Shown piece by piece: positions 1 through 8,337 of a stretch of DNA of 64,000 nucleotides. The position numbers and the translations under genes were made by a program. The notes beneath the pieces were generated by a model. The model was not told where the DNA came from. It saw only the letters and a program-made list of their open reading frames with translations, and made no database searches. The stretch comes from CAYMSO01 sp964393185 (GTDB lineage Bacteria; Patescibacteriota; Dojkabacteria; J137). How positions within the stretch are numbered: the first letter of the stretch is position 1; every line of letters begins with the position of its first letter. Location of the stretch: positions 91,765 to 155,764 of the forward strand of contig CAYMSO010000001.1 in the NCBI GenBank assembly GCA_964393185.1. Reading direction: 5' to 3'.

Positions 1-196
1 GAAATAGACAGTTTTTTATGGCAAAAGAGCCAGATACATAGTTCGGAAATGAAACCACATCACAGGACAAAGTCTATTTATTATTAAAATGGGTGTCTTG
101 TTGGACTCAAGAATGTTACCTCAGCATATTTACACAAGATAGATAAAAAATTATATTAATTTTACTTAAAAATCATTGCTTAGTAACTAGTTTATT
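1..196. other. Left window edge, no supported gene
   Basis: Plus-strand frame 1 is open from the window edge to a TAA at 85-87 (28 codons), so the tail of a gene entering from the left is possible, but it is too short to recognise. The rest is AT-rich and shows no clear motif. Confidence 0.3.
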
Positions 197-802
197 TTAT
201 ATATGGCTCCACATAATTTGAAAGTTCCTTACAGAAACTTGATAAAAATCGTAATCATCTATAATTAGGCTTCTACCGAGATTCGCAAGATTTATAAATA
301 CAACTTTATTGTTAAATAATAATATATTAGATTCTGAAGGAATGTCATTGACAGCCTTAAACTTAAAGTTACTTTTACGTGCATAGACTTTAGCTAAATT
401 TGCGCAAGAAGTCTTAACTATCTCGTAAGTTACACCGGATGGATTAAGAGATTTAGCTTCAAAATATATGTGTCTGTTTTTAGGAAAGATTTTTGAAGTA
501 ACTCCTAAATCAACGTAGGTATGCAATTGATTGGATGAAAAGGCTTCTTTATACAATTGCTCGAAATCTATAGTATCCTTAAAGTCTAGAATATCAACCT
601 CTAATAGATCTAAAGTTTCTGCTCTACTTAATTTAAGATTTTTAGCAATTTTTATTAAAGTGTTTTTAGAAGGACAAACAACATTGTTCTCAAACCGCGA
701 AATACTGCCGAACGCCAAGCCCAGATCGATTTCTAAGCCCATTTGACTTAGCCCTGATCTTTTTCTATAAAATCTTAATTTAGATCCTAATTCACTGTAC
801 AT
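197..802 (-). CDS. XRE-family HTH regulator with TrmB-like C-terminal region
   Basis: 201 aa. Residues 5-65 form an XRE/Cro-type helix-turn-helix (SKLRFYRKRSGLSQ, then SISRFENNVVCPSKNTLIKIA). The remainder matches the protein encoded directly upstream (810-1421) along its whole length, so the two are tandem paralogues. The C-terminal stretch (an LLFNNKVVFIN-like strand, then IIDD, then a final F-x-x-MW) resembles the last part of TrmB-type effector domains found in archaeal and CPR regulators. That resemblance is inference. It is separated by 7 nt from the upstream paralogue and is probably co-transcribed with it. Target genes and ligand are unknown. Confidence 0.75.
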   Translation of the reverse strand: MYSELGSKLRFYRKRSGLSQMGLEIDLGLAFGSISRFENNVVCPSKNTLIKIAKNLKLSRAETLDLLEVDILDFKDTIDFEQLYKEAFSSNQLHTYVDLGVTSKIFPKNRHIYFEAKSLNPSGVTYEIVKTSCANLAKVYARKSNFKFKAVNDIPSESNILLFNNKVVFINLANLGRSLIIDDYDFYQVSVRNFQIMWSHI

Positions 803-809
803 TATTATC

Positions 810-1421
810 TTAAAGTAATTTCCATATCATATTAAAGTGATTCACCATATTTATATAATAGTCTGAATCATCAATTACTATAGATCTTGAGCTATCAATC
901 CAATTTATAAATGCGACCTTATTTTCGAAAAGGAGCATATCTGAAGTGGAAGAAATATTGTTTGAAACTTTAAATTTAAAATTAGCTTTGCTAGAAAATT
1001 TTCGTGCAGCTTCAATAGATGCCTTAGTATTTTTTATAATCTCAAATGTATGAGATTGATTACTCTTTTGTGCTTCTAAGTAAAAACCAGCATTATCTTT
1101 ATTGACTTTTGCAGCAACTCCTAAATCTACATATGATCTTAGTTCACTTGCAGCAAATGATTGTTTGTAGACTTCTCGTATTGATGCTTCAGAAGTTAGC
1201 CTATCAAAAGAAAACCCTAGTAAATCCAGAGTTTCATCTTTTGTCAACTTGAGTCTGTCAGATATTTTAATAAGTGTTTCTTTGGTAGGATTAATACTTC
1301 CATTTTCTATTCTGCTCAAGGCACCTGGAGAAGCTCCTATATCAGTTTCTAGAGTTAGCTGATTAACTTCAGCTCTCTTTCTGTAATACCTAATCTTACT
1401 CCCATAATTTACTTTGTTCAT
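810..1421 (-). CDS. XRE-family HTH regulator with TrmB-like C-terminal region (paralogue)
   Basis: 203 aa from the ATG at 1421. The frame stays open to 1475, but the extra 18 residues would overlap the promoter, and the HTH begins right after MNKVNYGSK, as in the neighbouring paralogue. The N-terminal HTH contains GALSRIENGSINPTKETL. The C-terminal region shares VDLGV, EIIKN, the LLF-NKV-FIN strand, IDD and a terminal IW with the downstream paralogue. A TATAAT box lies 22 nt upstream of the ATG, and an inverted repeat overlaps the -35, which fits autoregulation. It is first in a probable two-gene operon and divergent from the glycosyltransferase at 1621. Confidence 0.75.
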   Translation of the reverse strand: MNKVNYGSKIRYYRKRAEVNQLTLETDIGASPGALSRIENGSINPTKETLIKISDRLKLTKDETLDLLGFSFDRLTSEASIREVYKQSFAASELRSYVDLGVAAKVNKDNAGFYLEAQKSNQSHTFEIIKNTKASIEAARKFSSKANFKFKVSNNISSTSDMLLFENKVAFINWIDSSRSIVIDDSDYYINMVNHFNMIWKLL

Positions 1422-1442
1422 ACTGATGGAAACTATGTCCAT

Positions 1443-1475
1443 ATTATAACAGCTAAGGATGTTACGTGTTAACAT
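1443..1475 (-). promoter_or_regulatory. Promoter with candidate operator for the XRE pair
   Basis: On the minus strand, TATAAT (1448-1443) is preceded after 18 nt by TTAACA. The inverted repeat ATGTTA-N5-TAACAT (1459-1475) overlaps this -35. That position suits an autoregulatory operator, but binding is inferred. Confidence 0.4.
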
Positions 1476-1620
1476 TCACATTCGAATACTTGTTAGCTAT
1501 AAATTCTTTGGTAAACCGCTACGAGTAGAAAGATCTTGATCTGCTCTCGAATCTTTACTTTAAAATATTTATGAATTAGACCAAAAAATCTGATTTTATT
1601 GCTAAACTATATCTACTCAT

Positions 1621-2727
1621 ATGAAAAAAGTTGTAATTTTATGTCCGTATTCATACCCATCTGCATGTGGAATATGGAAACGCGTCTGGGACGATGCACA
1701 AGCCCTAAAATCAGATGGATATAATGTAGAAATTTACACATCCAACATACTTAAGGGAACGACAACAAAGTTGGAATCAAGGGAGAATTTGGAAGGGATT
1801 GATATCTACAGATTTAAAGTTTGGTTGAGCATGGGAGGAACATCCATGTTTTGGTTTCCCATTATCAAACTATTGAAAACAAATGCCGATATAATTCACA
1901 CACATGGTTATAGGCACCCTCATAGCATTATGAGTTTGCTGATCGGGAAGCTTACAAGAAAAAAGGTTTTACTAACCACGCACGGACCTTTCAAAAAAGA
2001 TCCTAGAAGATCTTTTTTTCTTAAATTTATTGATTTTTTGTACGACTGGCTAATTGGCTGGTGGGAAATCAGACTTTACGACTTAATAATACGAGTAAGC
2101 GAGTGGGAAAATTCACATATCAAAAAAATTGGGAGAAAAGATAGTTTATTAATCCCCAATGGAATCAACAATGAATTTTTCGAAAATATTCCTACGCGAG
2201 ATAGACCTTTAAAAAAGCTTGCATTCATTGGAAGAATAGATCCAGTTAAGAGAGTTGAATGGGTCAAAGACATTGCCGAAAAACTTCCAGAGTTCAAGTT
2301 TGAAGTTCTTGGACCTGCTCAAGGGTATTCGGAAGAAATAATTTCTGATCTAAAACAAACAAGACAAAATTATAATTACGATGCAAAAAACTATACAACA
2401 GAGGAGCAAATTGCACTTCTAGACAAGTCTGATATTTACTTATTTCCAAGCATAAGAGAATCTTTTGGTATGACAGCTCTCGAGGCAATGGCAAGGGGAT
2501 GTATTGTTGTATCAACAGCGACTTTAGGCGTTAGTGAATATTTAGTTGATAAGCAAAATGGCTATCTTGCAAACTCGGAAAAACAAATGATCAAAGCGAT
2601 CAGATATGTTTACAAAAACTGGGATAAACAAAAAAAGCTTATAGACAATGCAAAAATAACTGCAGCACAATACAATAGACGCAAATTGCAGAAAGATTTA
2701 ATAAAAGTCTACAAAACTTTTACGTAA
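1621..2727 (+). CDS. GT4-family glycosyltransferase
   Basis: 368 aa, normal length for a retaining GT-B glycosyltransferase of family GT4, which transfers sugar from a nucleotide-sugar to a glycan, lipid or other acceptor at the cytoplasmic membrane face. The N-terminal Rossmann half contains HTHGYRHPH (93-101). The C-terminal half has the PNGI turn (179-182), the IGRIDPVKR strand-loop (203-211) and the diagnostic EX7E motif (E280, E288 in ESFGMTALE). The first residues lack the glycine-rich start typical of BshA. It stands alone, reading away from the XRE regulators. The acceptor cannot be predicted. Confidence 0.88.
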   Translation: MKKVVILCPYSYPSACGIWKRVWDDAQALKSDGYNVEIYTSNILKGTTTKLESRENLEGIDIYRFKVWLSMGGTSMFWFPIIKLLKTNADIIHTHGYRHPHSIMSLLIGKLTRKKVLLTTHGPFKKDPRRSFFLKFIDFLYDWLIGWWEIRLYDLIIRVSEWENSHIKKIGRKDSLLIPNGINNEFFENIPTRDRPLKKLAFIGRIDPVKRVEWVKDIAEKLPEFKFEVLGPAQGYSEEIISDLKQTRQNYNYDAKNYTTEEQIALLDKSDIYLFPSIRESFGMTALEAMARGCIVVSTATLGVSEYLVDKQNGYLANSEKQMIKAIRYVYKNWDKQKKLIDNAKITAAQYNRRKLQKDLIKVYKTFT

Positions 2728-2858
2728 TAAATTATTCTTAAACTAACTTCTTTTGCAATACAATTTTATAACTACTATAAATGTAGTAATTTTTCACTTT
2801 AATTTAATATAAATTCTGCTAAAATTTTTAAGAGTATTAAATTTTTAAGAATAACAGT

Positions 2859-3494
2859 ATGAATAAAATTCCATCTTGGGCTTACATTGGTATTGTTGCA
2901 GTTATTGGTATAGTTTTTCTTGGTGCGCTAGTAGCAACGCAACAAGCAAGCCTTACGGCGCAAGAAAAAGATATGGTAGACCTTGCTGTTAGGCTAGGCT
3001 TGGATGAAGAAAAATTTAAAACTGATTTAACCGGCAAAGAGGTAAAAAATATAGTTGACACTCAAAAATCAGAGGCCGAAGCTCTCCAACCAGGAGGAAT
3101 AAGTACACCTGCTGTTTTTATTGATGGGATTCGATACGAAAATTCTTCGTATGGTGAATTAAAAAGTTTTCTTGAGAAAAAAATAGCAGAAGCTAGTGAA
3201 GAAGAATTACCTGTGGTAGTTGATGTATTCACAGATTATAACTGTCCAGCATGCGCAAATTTTGCTCCTTTCAAAAAAGCATTAGCAATTGAGCTTGGTG
3301 ATGATGTACAAGTAAACAGTAAACATTCACCTTTTTTAAGACCATCATCCACTATTTACGCACAGGCAGCAGAAGCAGCTAGAATGCAGAGCAAATTTGA
3401 TGAATTTGATAAAGAGTTGTATTTATTAACTAATCCTGATATTTATACAAGCTCAGAATCATTACTATCCGATATACTCAACCAGGCAAAGTGA
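2859..3494 (+). CDS. Membrane-anchored DsbA-like thioredoxin-fold protein with swapped halves
   Basis: 211 aa. Residues 7-27 form a signal anchor, so the rest should be extracytoplasmic. The DsbA landmarks are in reverse order. The end half of a DsbA domain comes first: the LGLDEEKFKTDL helix (46-57) and the cis-proline strand STPAVFIDG (82-90). Then comes the start half: VVVDVFTDYNCPAC with CxxC at C129/C132, HSPF and AAEAARMQSKFDEF. The protein stops inside the same helix region where it began. This looks like a circular permutation. The likely role is thiol oxidation or isomerisation of exported proteins. It overlaps rsmE by 4 nt, so the two are translationally coupled. Confidence 0.72.
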   Translation: MNKIPSWAYIGIVAVIGIVFLGALVATQQASLTAQEKDMVDLAVRLGLDEEKFKTDLTGKEVKNIVDTQKSEAEALQPGGISTPAVFIDGIRYENSSYGELKSFLEKKIAEASEEELPVVVDVFTDYNCPACANFAPFKKALAIELGDDVQVNSKHSPFLRPSSTIYAQAAEAARMQSKFDEFDKELYLLTNPDIYTSSESLLSDILNQAK

Positions 3495-4228
3495 GAAAGC
3501 ATCGATTTTTCTTAGAACAACAAAATATTAAAGCTGGAGACATAGTTACTATGTCTCCCTTTGATTCTAATCATATAAAAAGTGTACTAAGACTAAAAAA
3601 AGGAGACGATATTTATATATTTAATGGAGAAAAAGAGTTTAGTGCAAAATTAGTGCTTGTTTCTTCAAAAGGCACAACAGCTAAAATTGAAAAACTTATT
3701 AAAAGTGCAAGTAAAGAGTCAGAAAAAAAATTAACTGTTTATTTATCCTTGATTAAAAATCCTAATTTTGAACTGGCGCTCGAAAAGCTTTCGGAACTTG
3801 GTGTTGATAGAATCATACCTCTAGAAACAGAGTTTACTCAAATTTCTGCAGAAAAGCTGAGTAAAAAGTATGAACGTTGGAAAAAGATAGTGGTAGCTGC
3901 CAGTAAGCAATCTGGCAGAATTTCCGTTCCTCAAATTGAAGTGGCAGCAAAACTAAAAAATGTATTGCCAAATGTTACTTCACATCACGACTTGGTGCTA
4001 GTATTAAGTACCGACAAAAAACGTAATTATAAAAATCTTCTAGACTTAGATCTAAAGCACAAAAATGACATTGCCATTATTATCGGACCAGAAGGTGGCT
4101 TTTCTAACTTGGAAGAATCTTTATTCGATAAGTTAAATCTTAACAGAATTAACATCAACCCAAATATTCTAAGAACGGAAACGGCTGCAATTATTTCCGT
4201 AGGAGTTGTGAAGTTCATGGTTTTTTAG
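3491..4228 (+). CDS. rsmE: 16S rRNA (uracil1498-N3)-methyltransferase RsmE
   Basis: 245 aa, full family length. It is a SPOUT-fold SAM-dependent methyltransferase that modifies U1498 of 16S rRNA. Residues 1-75 are the PUA-like N-terminal domain with FYLEQQNIK-type and HIKSVLRLKKGD elements. The C-terminal trefoil-knot domain carries GPEGGFS (199-205) and NILRTETAA (225-233), which are diagnostic. It starts at GTG 3491 inside the stop of the DsbA-like gene (GTGA overlap), so it is probably expressed by translational coupling with that gene. Confidence 0.92.
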   Translation: MRKHRFFLEQQNIKAGDIVTMSPFDSNHIKSVLRLKKGDDIYIFNGEKEFSAKLVLVSSKGTTAKIEKLIKSASKESEKKLTVYLSLIKNPNFELALEKLSELGVDRIIPLETEFTQISAEKLSKKYERWKKIVVAASKQSGRISVPQIEVAAKLKNVLPNVTSHHDLVLVLSTDKKRNYKNLLDLDLKHKNDIAIIIGPEGGFSNLEESLFDKLNLNRININPNILRTETAAIISVGVVKFMVF

Positions 4229-4337
4229 TAAAATTCCCCCAAATACCAACGACATTGTTACTGGACATAGACGCAAATCTCGTATAACTATATCTGATAG
4301 GCATAGTGCTATGTCAATGCAAGATGACAAATCGATC

Positions 4338-4366
4338 TTGTCAATTTATATTGGATAAGATATAAT
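4338..4366 (+). promoter_or_regulatory. Promoter for the Tat-signal protein gene
   Basis: TTGTCA (4338-4343), a 17-nt spacer, then TATAAT (4361-4366), 21 nt before the ATG at 4388. Just upstream lie short inverted repeats (CATAG-TG-CTATG and CAAGAT-N9-ATCTTG) that could be operators. Confidence 0.55.
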
Positions 4367-4387
4367 TATAATATTGATAAATATATT

Positions 4388-5704
4388 ATGGATATGCATT
4401 TCTCAGATACAATTGGCTCTACTATTGAAACCTCGGAATCTGATATATTACCTTTAGCCCCAAAGATAGACATAAAAGAAACAGTTAAGCGCTTAACTAT
4501 ATCCAGAAGAAATTTTTTAAGACTAGCAGCAGTATCTGGAGCTAGTGTTAGTAATCCTAATATTTTTCCACTAAGTATAACGAGAGTTGAGTGGCCGGAA
4601 GGATTACAACCAATAATATCTAATGGTGCCTTACTAAAACCTGTAGACAGATCATTAATTGTTTGTGATGAAGTAGGAAATCATGTAGCAGAGGCTGAAA
4701 TTCCGGTATTCGTCCGTAATTTAAGAGTAGAAGGTAATCAAATTTTTGGGTTAGTAAGCAAGAACCACCCATTTCTTAAATTTACATCAGAAGATGAAAA
4801 CAATCTTGAGAGCGAGCTTAAAATACCTTTTGACGAAACAGTACTGTCTAACACACTATTTAACTCTTACTTATTTGATAAGACTTATAAAGTACAACCA
4901 ATACCACCAGGTTTACCTGTATTTAGTATCCCAAGCGATGAAAATCTAGGTCTAATTTCATTTTTATATAACAATCCAATTATAAGTGTAAAGGGAGTTG
5001 TGCATTCTCCTTTAAATGGCAAAAGTACTTACTTTATATTGGATATGGTGGATAATGAAGGAAATACTTTTGAAGGTTATATTAGTAGCAGTTTTACAAA
5101 AATTATTAGTAAAGACTTTGACATGAAATTTGCTTCTGAAATTTATAATTTAGACTTTAATCCTGTAGGGGCACCAGAAGTTAAAATTAACAAAAGCGGT
5201 ACTGTACTTAAGCATCCTATTGATCCAGGCTTTAGTAGGCAGGATTGGTATATTGACTACTCAGGTGTATTTTACTCAGACTTTGGTATATCGAATTTTA
5301 GAGTATACCTTGTGCCAGAAAACACGATTCCTCTATCTTTAGCCATGACAGAATCTCCTTATACAATGCCATTTAGCAAGCTAGATCCATATAGATATAG
5401 TACAGAAGAAAGTTATTTAACCCTTAGCGGAATAGCTCCTTTATACAATGCTCAAATTGGCGATACTTTTAAAGGAACTAGTGCGACCGGAATTAAAGGC
5501 ATATACACAATTGAAGATTTCTGGGATGACTTAGATAGTAGTAGAAGAAATATTAAAAATCAGATTGAATCTCAGGTAAGAAGTATTGCAGCAAAACAAA
5601 GAGATATAGGGGAGGAGGCCACACTCCTTCTAGGTTCGAAGCCCTTTTTTACTAACGGAAGGGAGAAATATGGATGGTTATTGAGTTTTACTCCCTTCCA
5701 ATAG
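4388..5704 (+). CDS. Exported protein of unknown function with twin-arginine signal
   Basis: 438 aa. No domain is recognised. Residues 39-47 read SRRNFLRLA, a good match to the Tat consensus S-R-R-x-F-L-K, followed by an Ala/Ser-rich hydrophobic stretch to about residue 60. The signal sits after an unusually long 38-residue N-region. The mature part is rich in beta-strand-like sequence with many Ser/Pro/Gly and no cysteine cluster, suggesting an all-beta extracytoplasmic domain. An N/Q-, R- and D-containing helical stretch lies near 375-410. It has its own promoter and converges on the SLOG-like gene. No Tat translocase gene is in the window. Confidence 0.6.
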   Translation: MDMHFSDTIGSTIETSESDILPLAPKIDIKETVKRLTISRRNFLRLAAVSGASVSNPNIFPLSITRVEWPEGLQPIISNGALLKPVDRSLIVCDEVGNHVAEAEIPVFVRNLRVEGNQIFGLVSKNHPFLKFTSEDENNLESELKIPFDETVLSNTLFNSYLFDKTYKVQPIPPGLPVFSIPSDENLGLISFLYNNPIISVKGVVHSPLNGKSTYFILDMVDNEGNTFEGYISSSFTKIISKDFDMKFASEIYNLDFNPVGAPEVKINKSGTVLKHPIDPGFSRQDWYIDYSGVFYSDFGISNFRVYLVPENTIPLSLAMTESPYTMPFSKLDPYRYSTEESYLTLSGIAPLYNAQIGDTFKGTSATGIKGIYTIEDFWDDLDSSRRNIKNQIESQVRSIAAKQRDIGEEATLLLGSKPFFTNGREKYGWLLSFTPFQ

Positions 5705-5755
5705 TACAAATACTTATCATTTTAATCTCCTAGCCTTTTGTTTTAACAACTTCAA

Positions 5756-7546
5756 CTATAATACTATAAAGTCCCTCTCGTCGCCTTCTACTCTTCTATC
5801 TACAACTTTTTCTACAACTACATCATTGCTTGCTCGGAAGCTATCTTTAATTTTCATAATTTCGGCTATGGCTTCGTCGGAAGACTTAACAATTTTCAGC
5901 ATATCCACATCTTTCTGAGAAACACCTAATAGGTCCGTCATTGGCTTTAACATTCCTTCCCAGCTATCACCAAAAAGCAGAACTGGTTTGTGCTGGCCAT
6001 AGTACATTTTAGAAATAGACCAAATAGTTGTTAATGCTGACAAATTATGCAATCCTCCGCTATTAAAGACTATAAATAGTCTGCCTTCTTTAATAATATG
6101 CCTTAACCGTTCCAAGTAATTAGAGTAAATAACAGAAGAGCCAGGATTATTTTTTAGCACCTTATTAGAATTAAAATCAGAAGACATAAATGGTTGCAAA
6201 TAAATACCCGTAGCTGATTTATTTACTTCATTAACAGCCTGAATAGCAAATTCACCGAGGCCTTCTTTAGAATCCAATATTACTTCCATATGGCTTTTGT
6301 AAAGCTTTTTTACTAGATCTTTTACTGCAAGACCATGGTTAGGATCAAATTTAGGACCACTTAAACCCACCAATGCAATTTTTCTAAAATAATCTTTCTT
6401 ATTAGTTTTGGGTGCAGTTTCCACCTTTACAGGTCTAGGCTCATAGTTTTGAGTTGTTGACTTAGTTTCTACTGTAGGCGTGACTGATTCTGTCGAAGGT
6501 GCAATTTCGGGTTGCTGCTGAATAACAGGTTCTGGAGTTACCTCTTCCACAACAGGCACTTGTGCTGTTGATGACTCTATTTTAGTAGGCTCCATAGGAG
6601 CTGTTTCTACAGAAGTAGTTTGAGTTGGCTGTGAAGTAGGTTCTACTTGGTTAACTAAACTATTTTCAAATTGCGTGTTTTGTTGTTGCTGCTCTTCAGC
6701 CTTAGGCACAGGTTGCATTGTAGATGGACCTCCCGGAAGTTGCAACTTACTAAAGTCAAAGTTTATATCTGGAATTTTTATTTCAGGTGCAGGCGTAGAG
6801 TTAACGGCAGGAACACTATTGTTTGCTTCGGCACTTTGTTGAGCCATTGTTGTTTGTTCAGCTGGAATTTCCTGAGCTTTTGGCATATTAGATAAAGGTT
6901 GGTTTACAACCTGCGGCTCCTCTACAGCAACTGGTTGTATAACTTCGCTAGCTGCAGAATTTGACTTTCCGCTCATGTAATCATCCAGAAATGGGTTGCC
7001 TGTACCTCCTAAATTTTTATCCAAATTATCTACGCTTTCATTAGCTACAACATCTTGCTTTTGGCTATCAGTAATAGTTTGTTCAGGAGCAGGACTAACA
7101 TTGGTTTGAAAACCAAGTAAATCATCCGGTACTGTATCTTGAATATTTGCGACTTCAGCATCTTGGGCTACCATAGGCTGTGTTGGTTCTTGTACACCAC
7201 TAGTCATGTCTAGTGGATCAAAGCTAGCAGAGTTATTAAGTGATTCCTGTGCTGGAAAGATAGCCTGATTAGGTAATCCCGGCTGTGGCATTGTTCCTCT
7301 TTGGAATTGTGGATTGGTTTCCAAATTCGAGACTGGCTGCATGCCCATACCCGAAGTATTGGCTACTGGCTGTAATGGTGCTAAAGGTGCCCCTCCAGAG
7401 ATCATCGCAGGATCGAATGTCTGAGAACTTTGAGATGCATACGAACCTGAAGTAATTGGAGTACCACTCTGTTGAACAGGCCCACCACTGGAAGATGGAG
7501 TACTAGAATCATCTTTACTACCTTTTATAAAATCTAATAATCCCAT
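5756..7546 (-). CDS. SLOG-like Rossmann-domain protein with long disordered N-terminus
   Basis: 596 aa. Residues 1 to about 380 are low-complexity (Gln, Pro, Thr, Ser, Glu, Val) and probably disordered. The C-terminal ~200 residues are folded: IALVGLSGPKFDPNHG, a helix, MEVILDSKEGLGEFA, then LFIVFNSGGLHNLSALTTIW and KPVLLFGDSWEG. This order (strand, nucleotide loop, then a GG-x-x-x-L segment) resembles SLOG/LOG (DprA/lysine-decarboxylase-like) nucleotide-processing or sensing folds. The classic PGGxGTxxE motif is altered to SGGLHNLSAL, so LOG phosphoribohydrolase activity is doubtful. Function is unknown. Confidence 0.55.
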   Translation of the reverse strand: MGLLDFIKGSKDDSSTPSSSGGPVQQSGTPITSGSYASQSSQTFDPAMISGGAPLAPLQPVANTSGMGMQPVSNLETNPQFQRGTMPQPGLPNQAIFPAQESLNNSASFDPLDMTSGVQEPTQPMVAQDAEVANIQDTVPDDLLGFQTNVSPAPEQTITDSQKQDVVANESVDNLDKNLGGTGNPFLDDYMSGKSNSAASEVIQPVAVEEPQVVNQPLSNMPKAQEIPAEQTTMAQQSAEANNSVPAVNSTPAPEIKIPDINFDFSKLQLPGGPSTMQPVPKAEEQQQQNTQFENSLVNQVEPTSQPTQTTSVETAPMEPTKIESSTAQVPVVEEVTPEPVIQQQPEIAPSTESVTPTVETKSTTQNYEPRPVKVETAPKTNKKDYFRKIALVGLSGPKFDPNHGLAVKDLVKKLYKSHMEVILDSKEGLGEFAIQAVNEVNKSATGIYLQPFMSSDFNSNKVLKNNPGSSVIYSNYLERLRHIIKEGRLFIVFNSGGLHNLSALTTIWSISKMYYGQHKPVLLFGDSWEGMLKPMTDLLGVSQKDVDMLKIVKSSDEAIAEIMKIKDSFRASNDVVVEKVVDRRVEGDERDFIVL

Positions 7547-7678
7547 ATCGGAAAAAGTTAATAACTAATTTTATCCACCTAAATAGGGGTATTAATTATT
7601 AGCATACATCATGCATAATTAAGATACAATAGGATCTTGACTAAATCATCTAATAACCATACAATCTAGTGACGCAAT

Positions 7679-8320
7679 ATGAAAATCAATAAATATTCAA
7701 AACCTATTTTTGCAGGAATTGCACTGATTGCTTTTTTGCACTACACATTAATGGGAATAAAAGTATTAGGTAGGCAACAAAGCATTTTCTACCTAGATGA
7801 AGAAATCACAATAGGAGCTGCATATACAACAATAATTGCTTTTATGGCTGGCTTTTTCTTTTTAGTGTATTCCTCAAAAGATAATTTTATAAGAACAACC
7901 GAATCTCTAACAAGTTTTGCTGCAGGTATTTTCTTTATATTATTATCTTTTGATGAGTATTTAAGCCTGCATGAATACTTAAATCAAATAGTAAAAGATA
8001 ATTCTGGAGATGATTCACTTCTGCACGAGATAGCTGAATTTTCGTGGATGGCTCCTCTACTAATACTGATTGCAATTATATTTTATTTTCTACTTGTTCA
8101 GATTAAGAAAGAAGATAACACTACAGCAAAAAAATCATTTACGCTTGGCCTATTTTGTTTCATATTTGTTTTAGTACTTGAATTGGCTGGAGGCAGGCTC
8201 TACGGCAATGGAATTTATGCTACTATAGTAGGAATCGAGGAATCGCTAGAAATGTTGGGTATTGCTTTCTATATCAATGGAATTTTAGAAAAGCTTGATT
8301 TGGGAAAACTACTTAAGTAA
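7679..8320 (+). CDS. Multi-pass membrane protein, unknown
   Basis: 213 aa with about six hydrophobic segments (roughly 9-28, 45-66, 72-90, 118-140, 150-172, 185-203). A conserved-looking acidic/His cluster, DEYLSLHEYLNQ, follows the third segment. No family is recognised. It stands alone between the divergent SLOG-like gene and the convergent M20 peptidase, whose stop lies 17 nt away. Confidence 0.6.
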   Translation: MKINKYSKPIFAGIALIAFLHYTLMGIKVLGRQQSIFYLDEEITIGAAYTTIIAFMAGFFFLVYSSKDNFIRTTESLTSFAAGIFFILLSFDEYLSLHEYLNQIVKDNSGDDSLLHEIAEFSWMAPLLILIAIIFYFLLVQIKKEDNTTAKKSFTLGLFCFIFVLVLELAGGRLYGNGIYATIVGIEESLEMLGIAFYINGILEKLDLGKLLK

Positions 8321-8337
8321 ACAAACATAAGTTTATT

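Noticed and set aside
1621..2727. GT4 glycosyltransferase as BshA to complete a bacillithiol pathway
   Set aside because: It lacks the BshA-type glycine-rich N-terminus and lies far from the PIG-L and BshC-like genes; GT4 is a very broad family.
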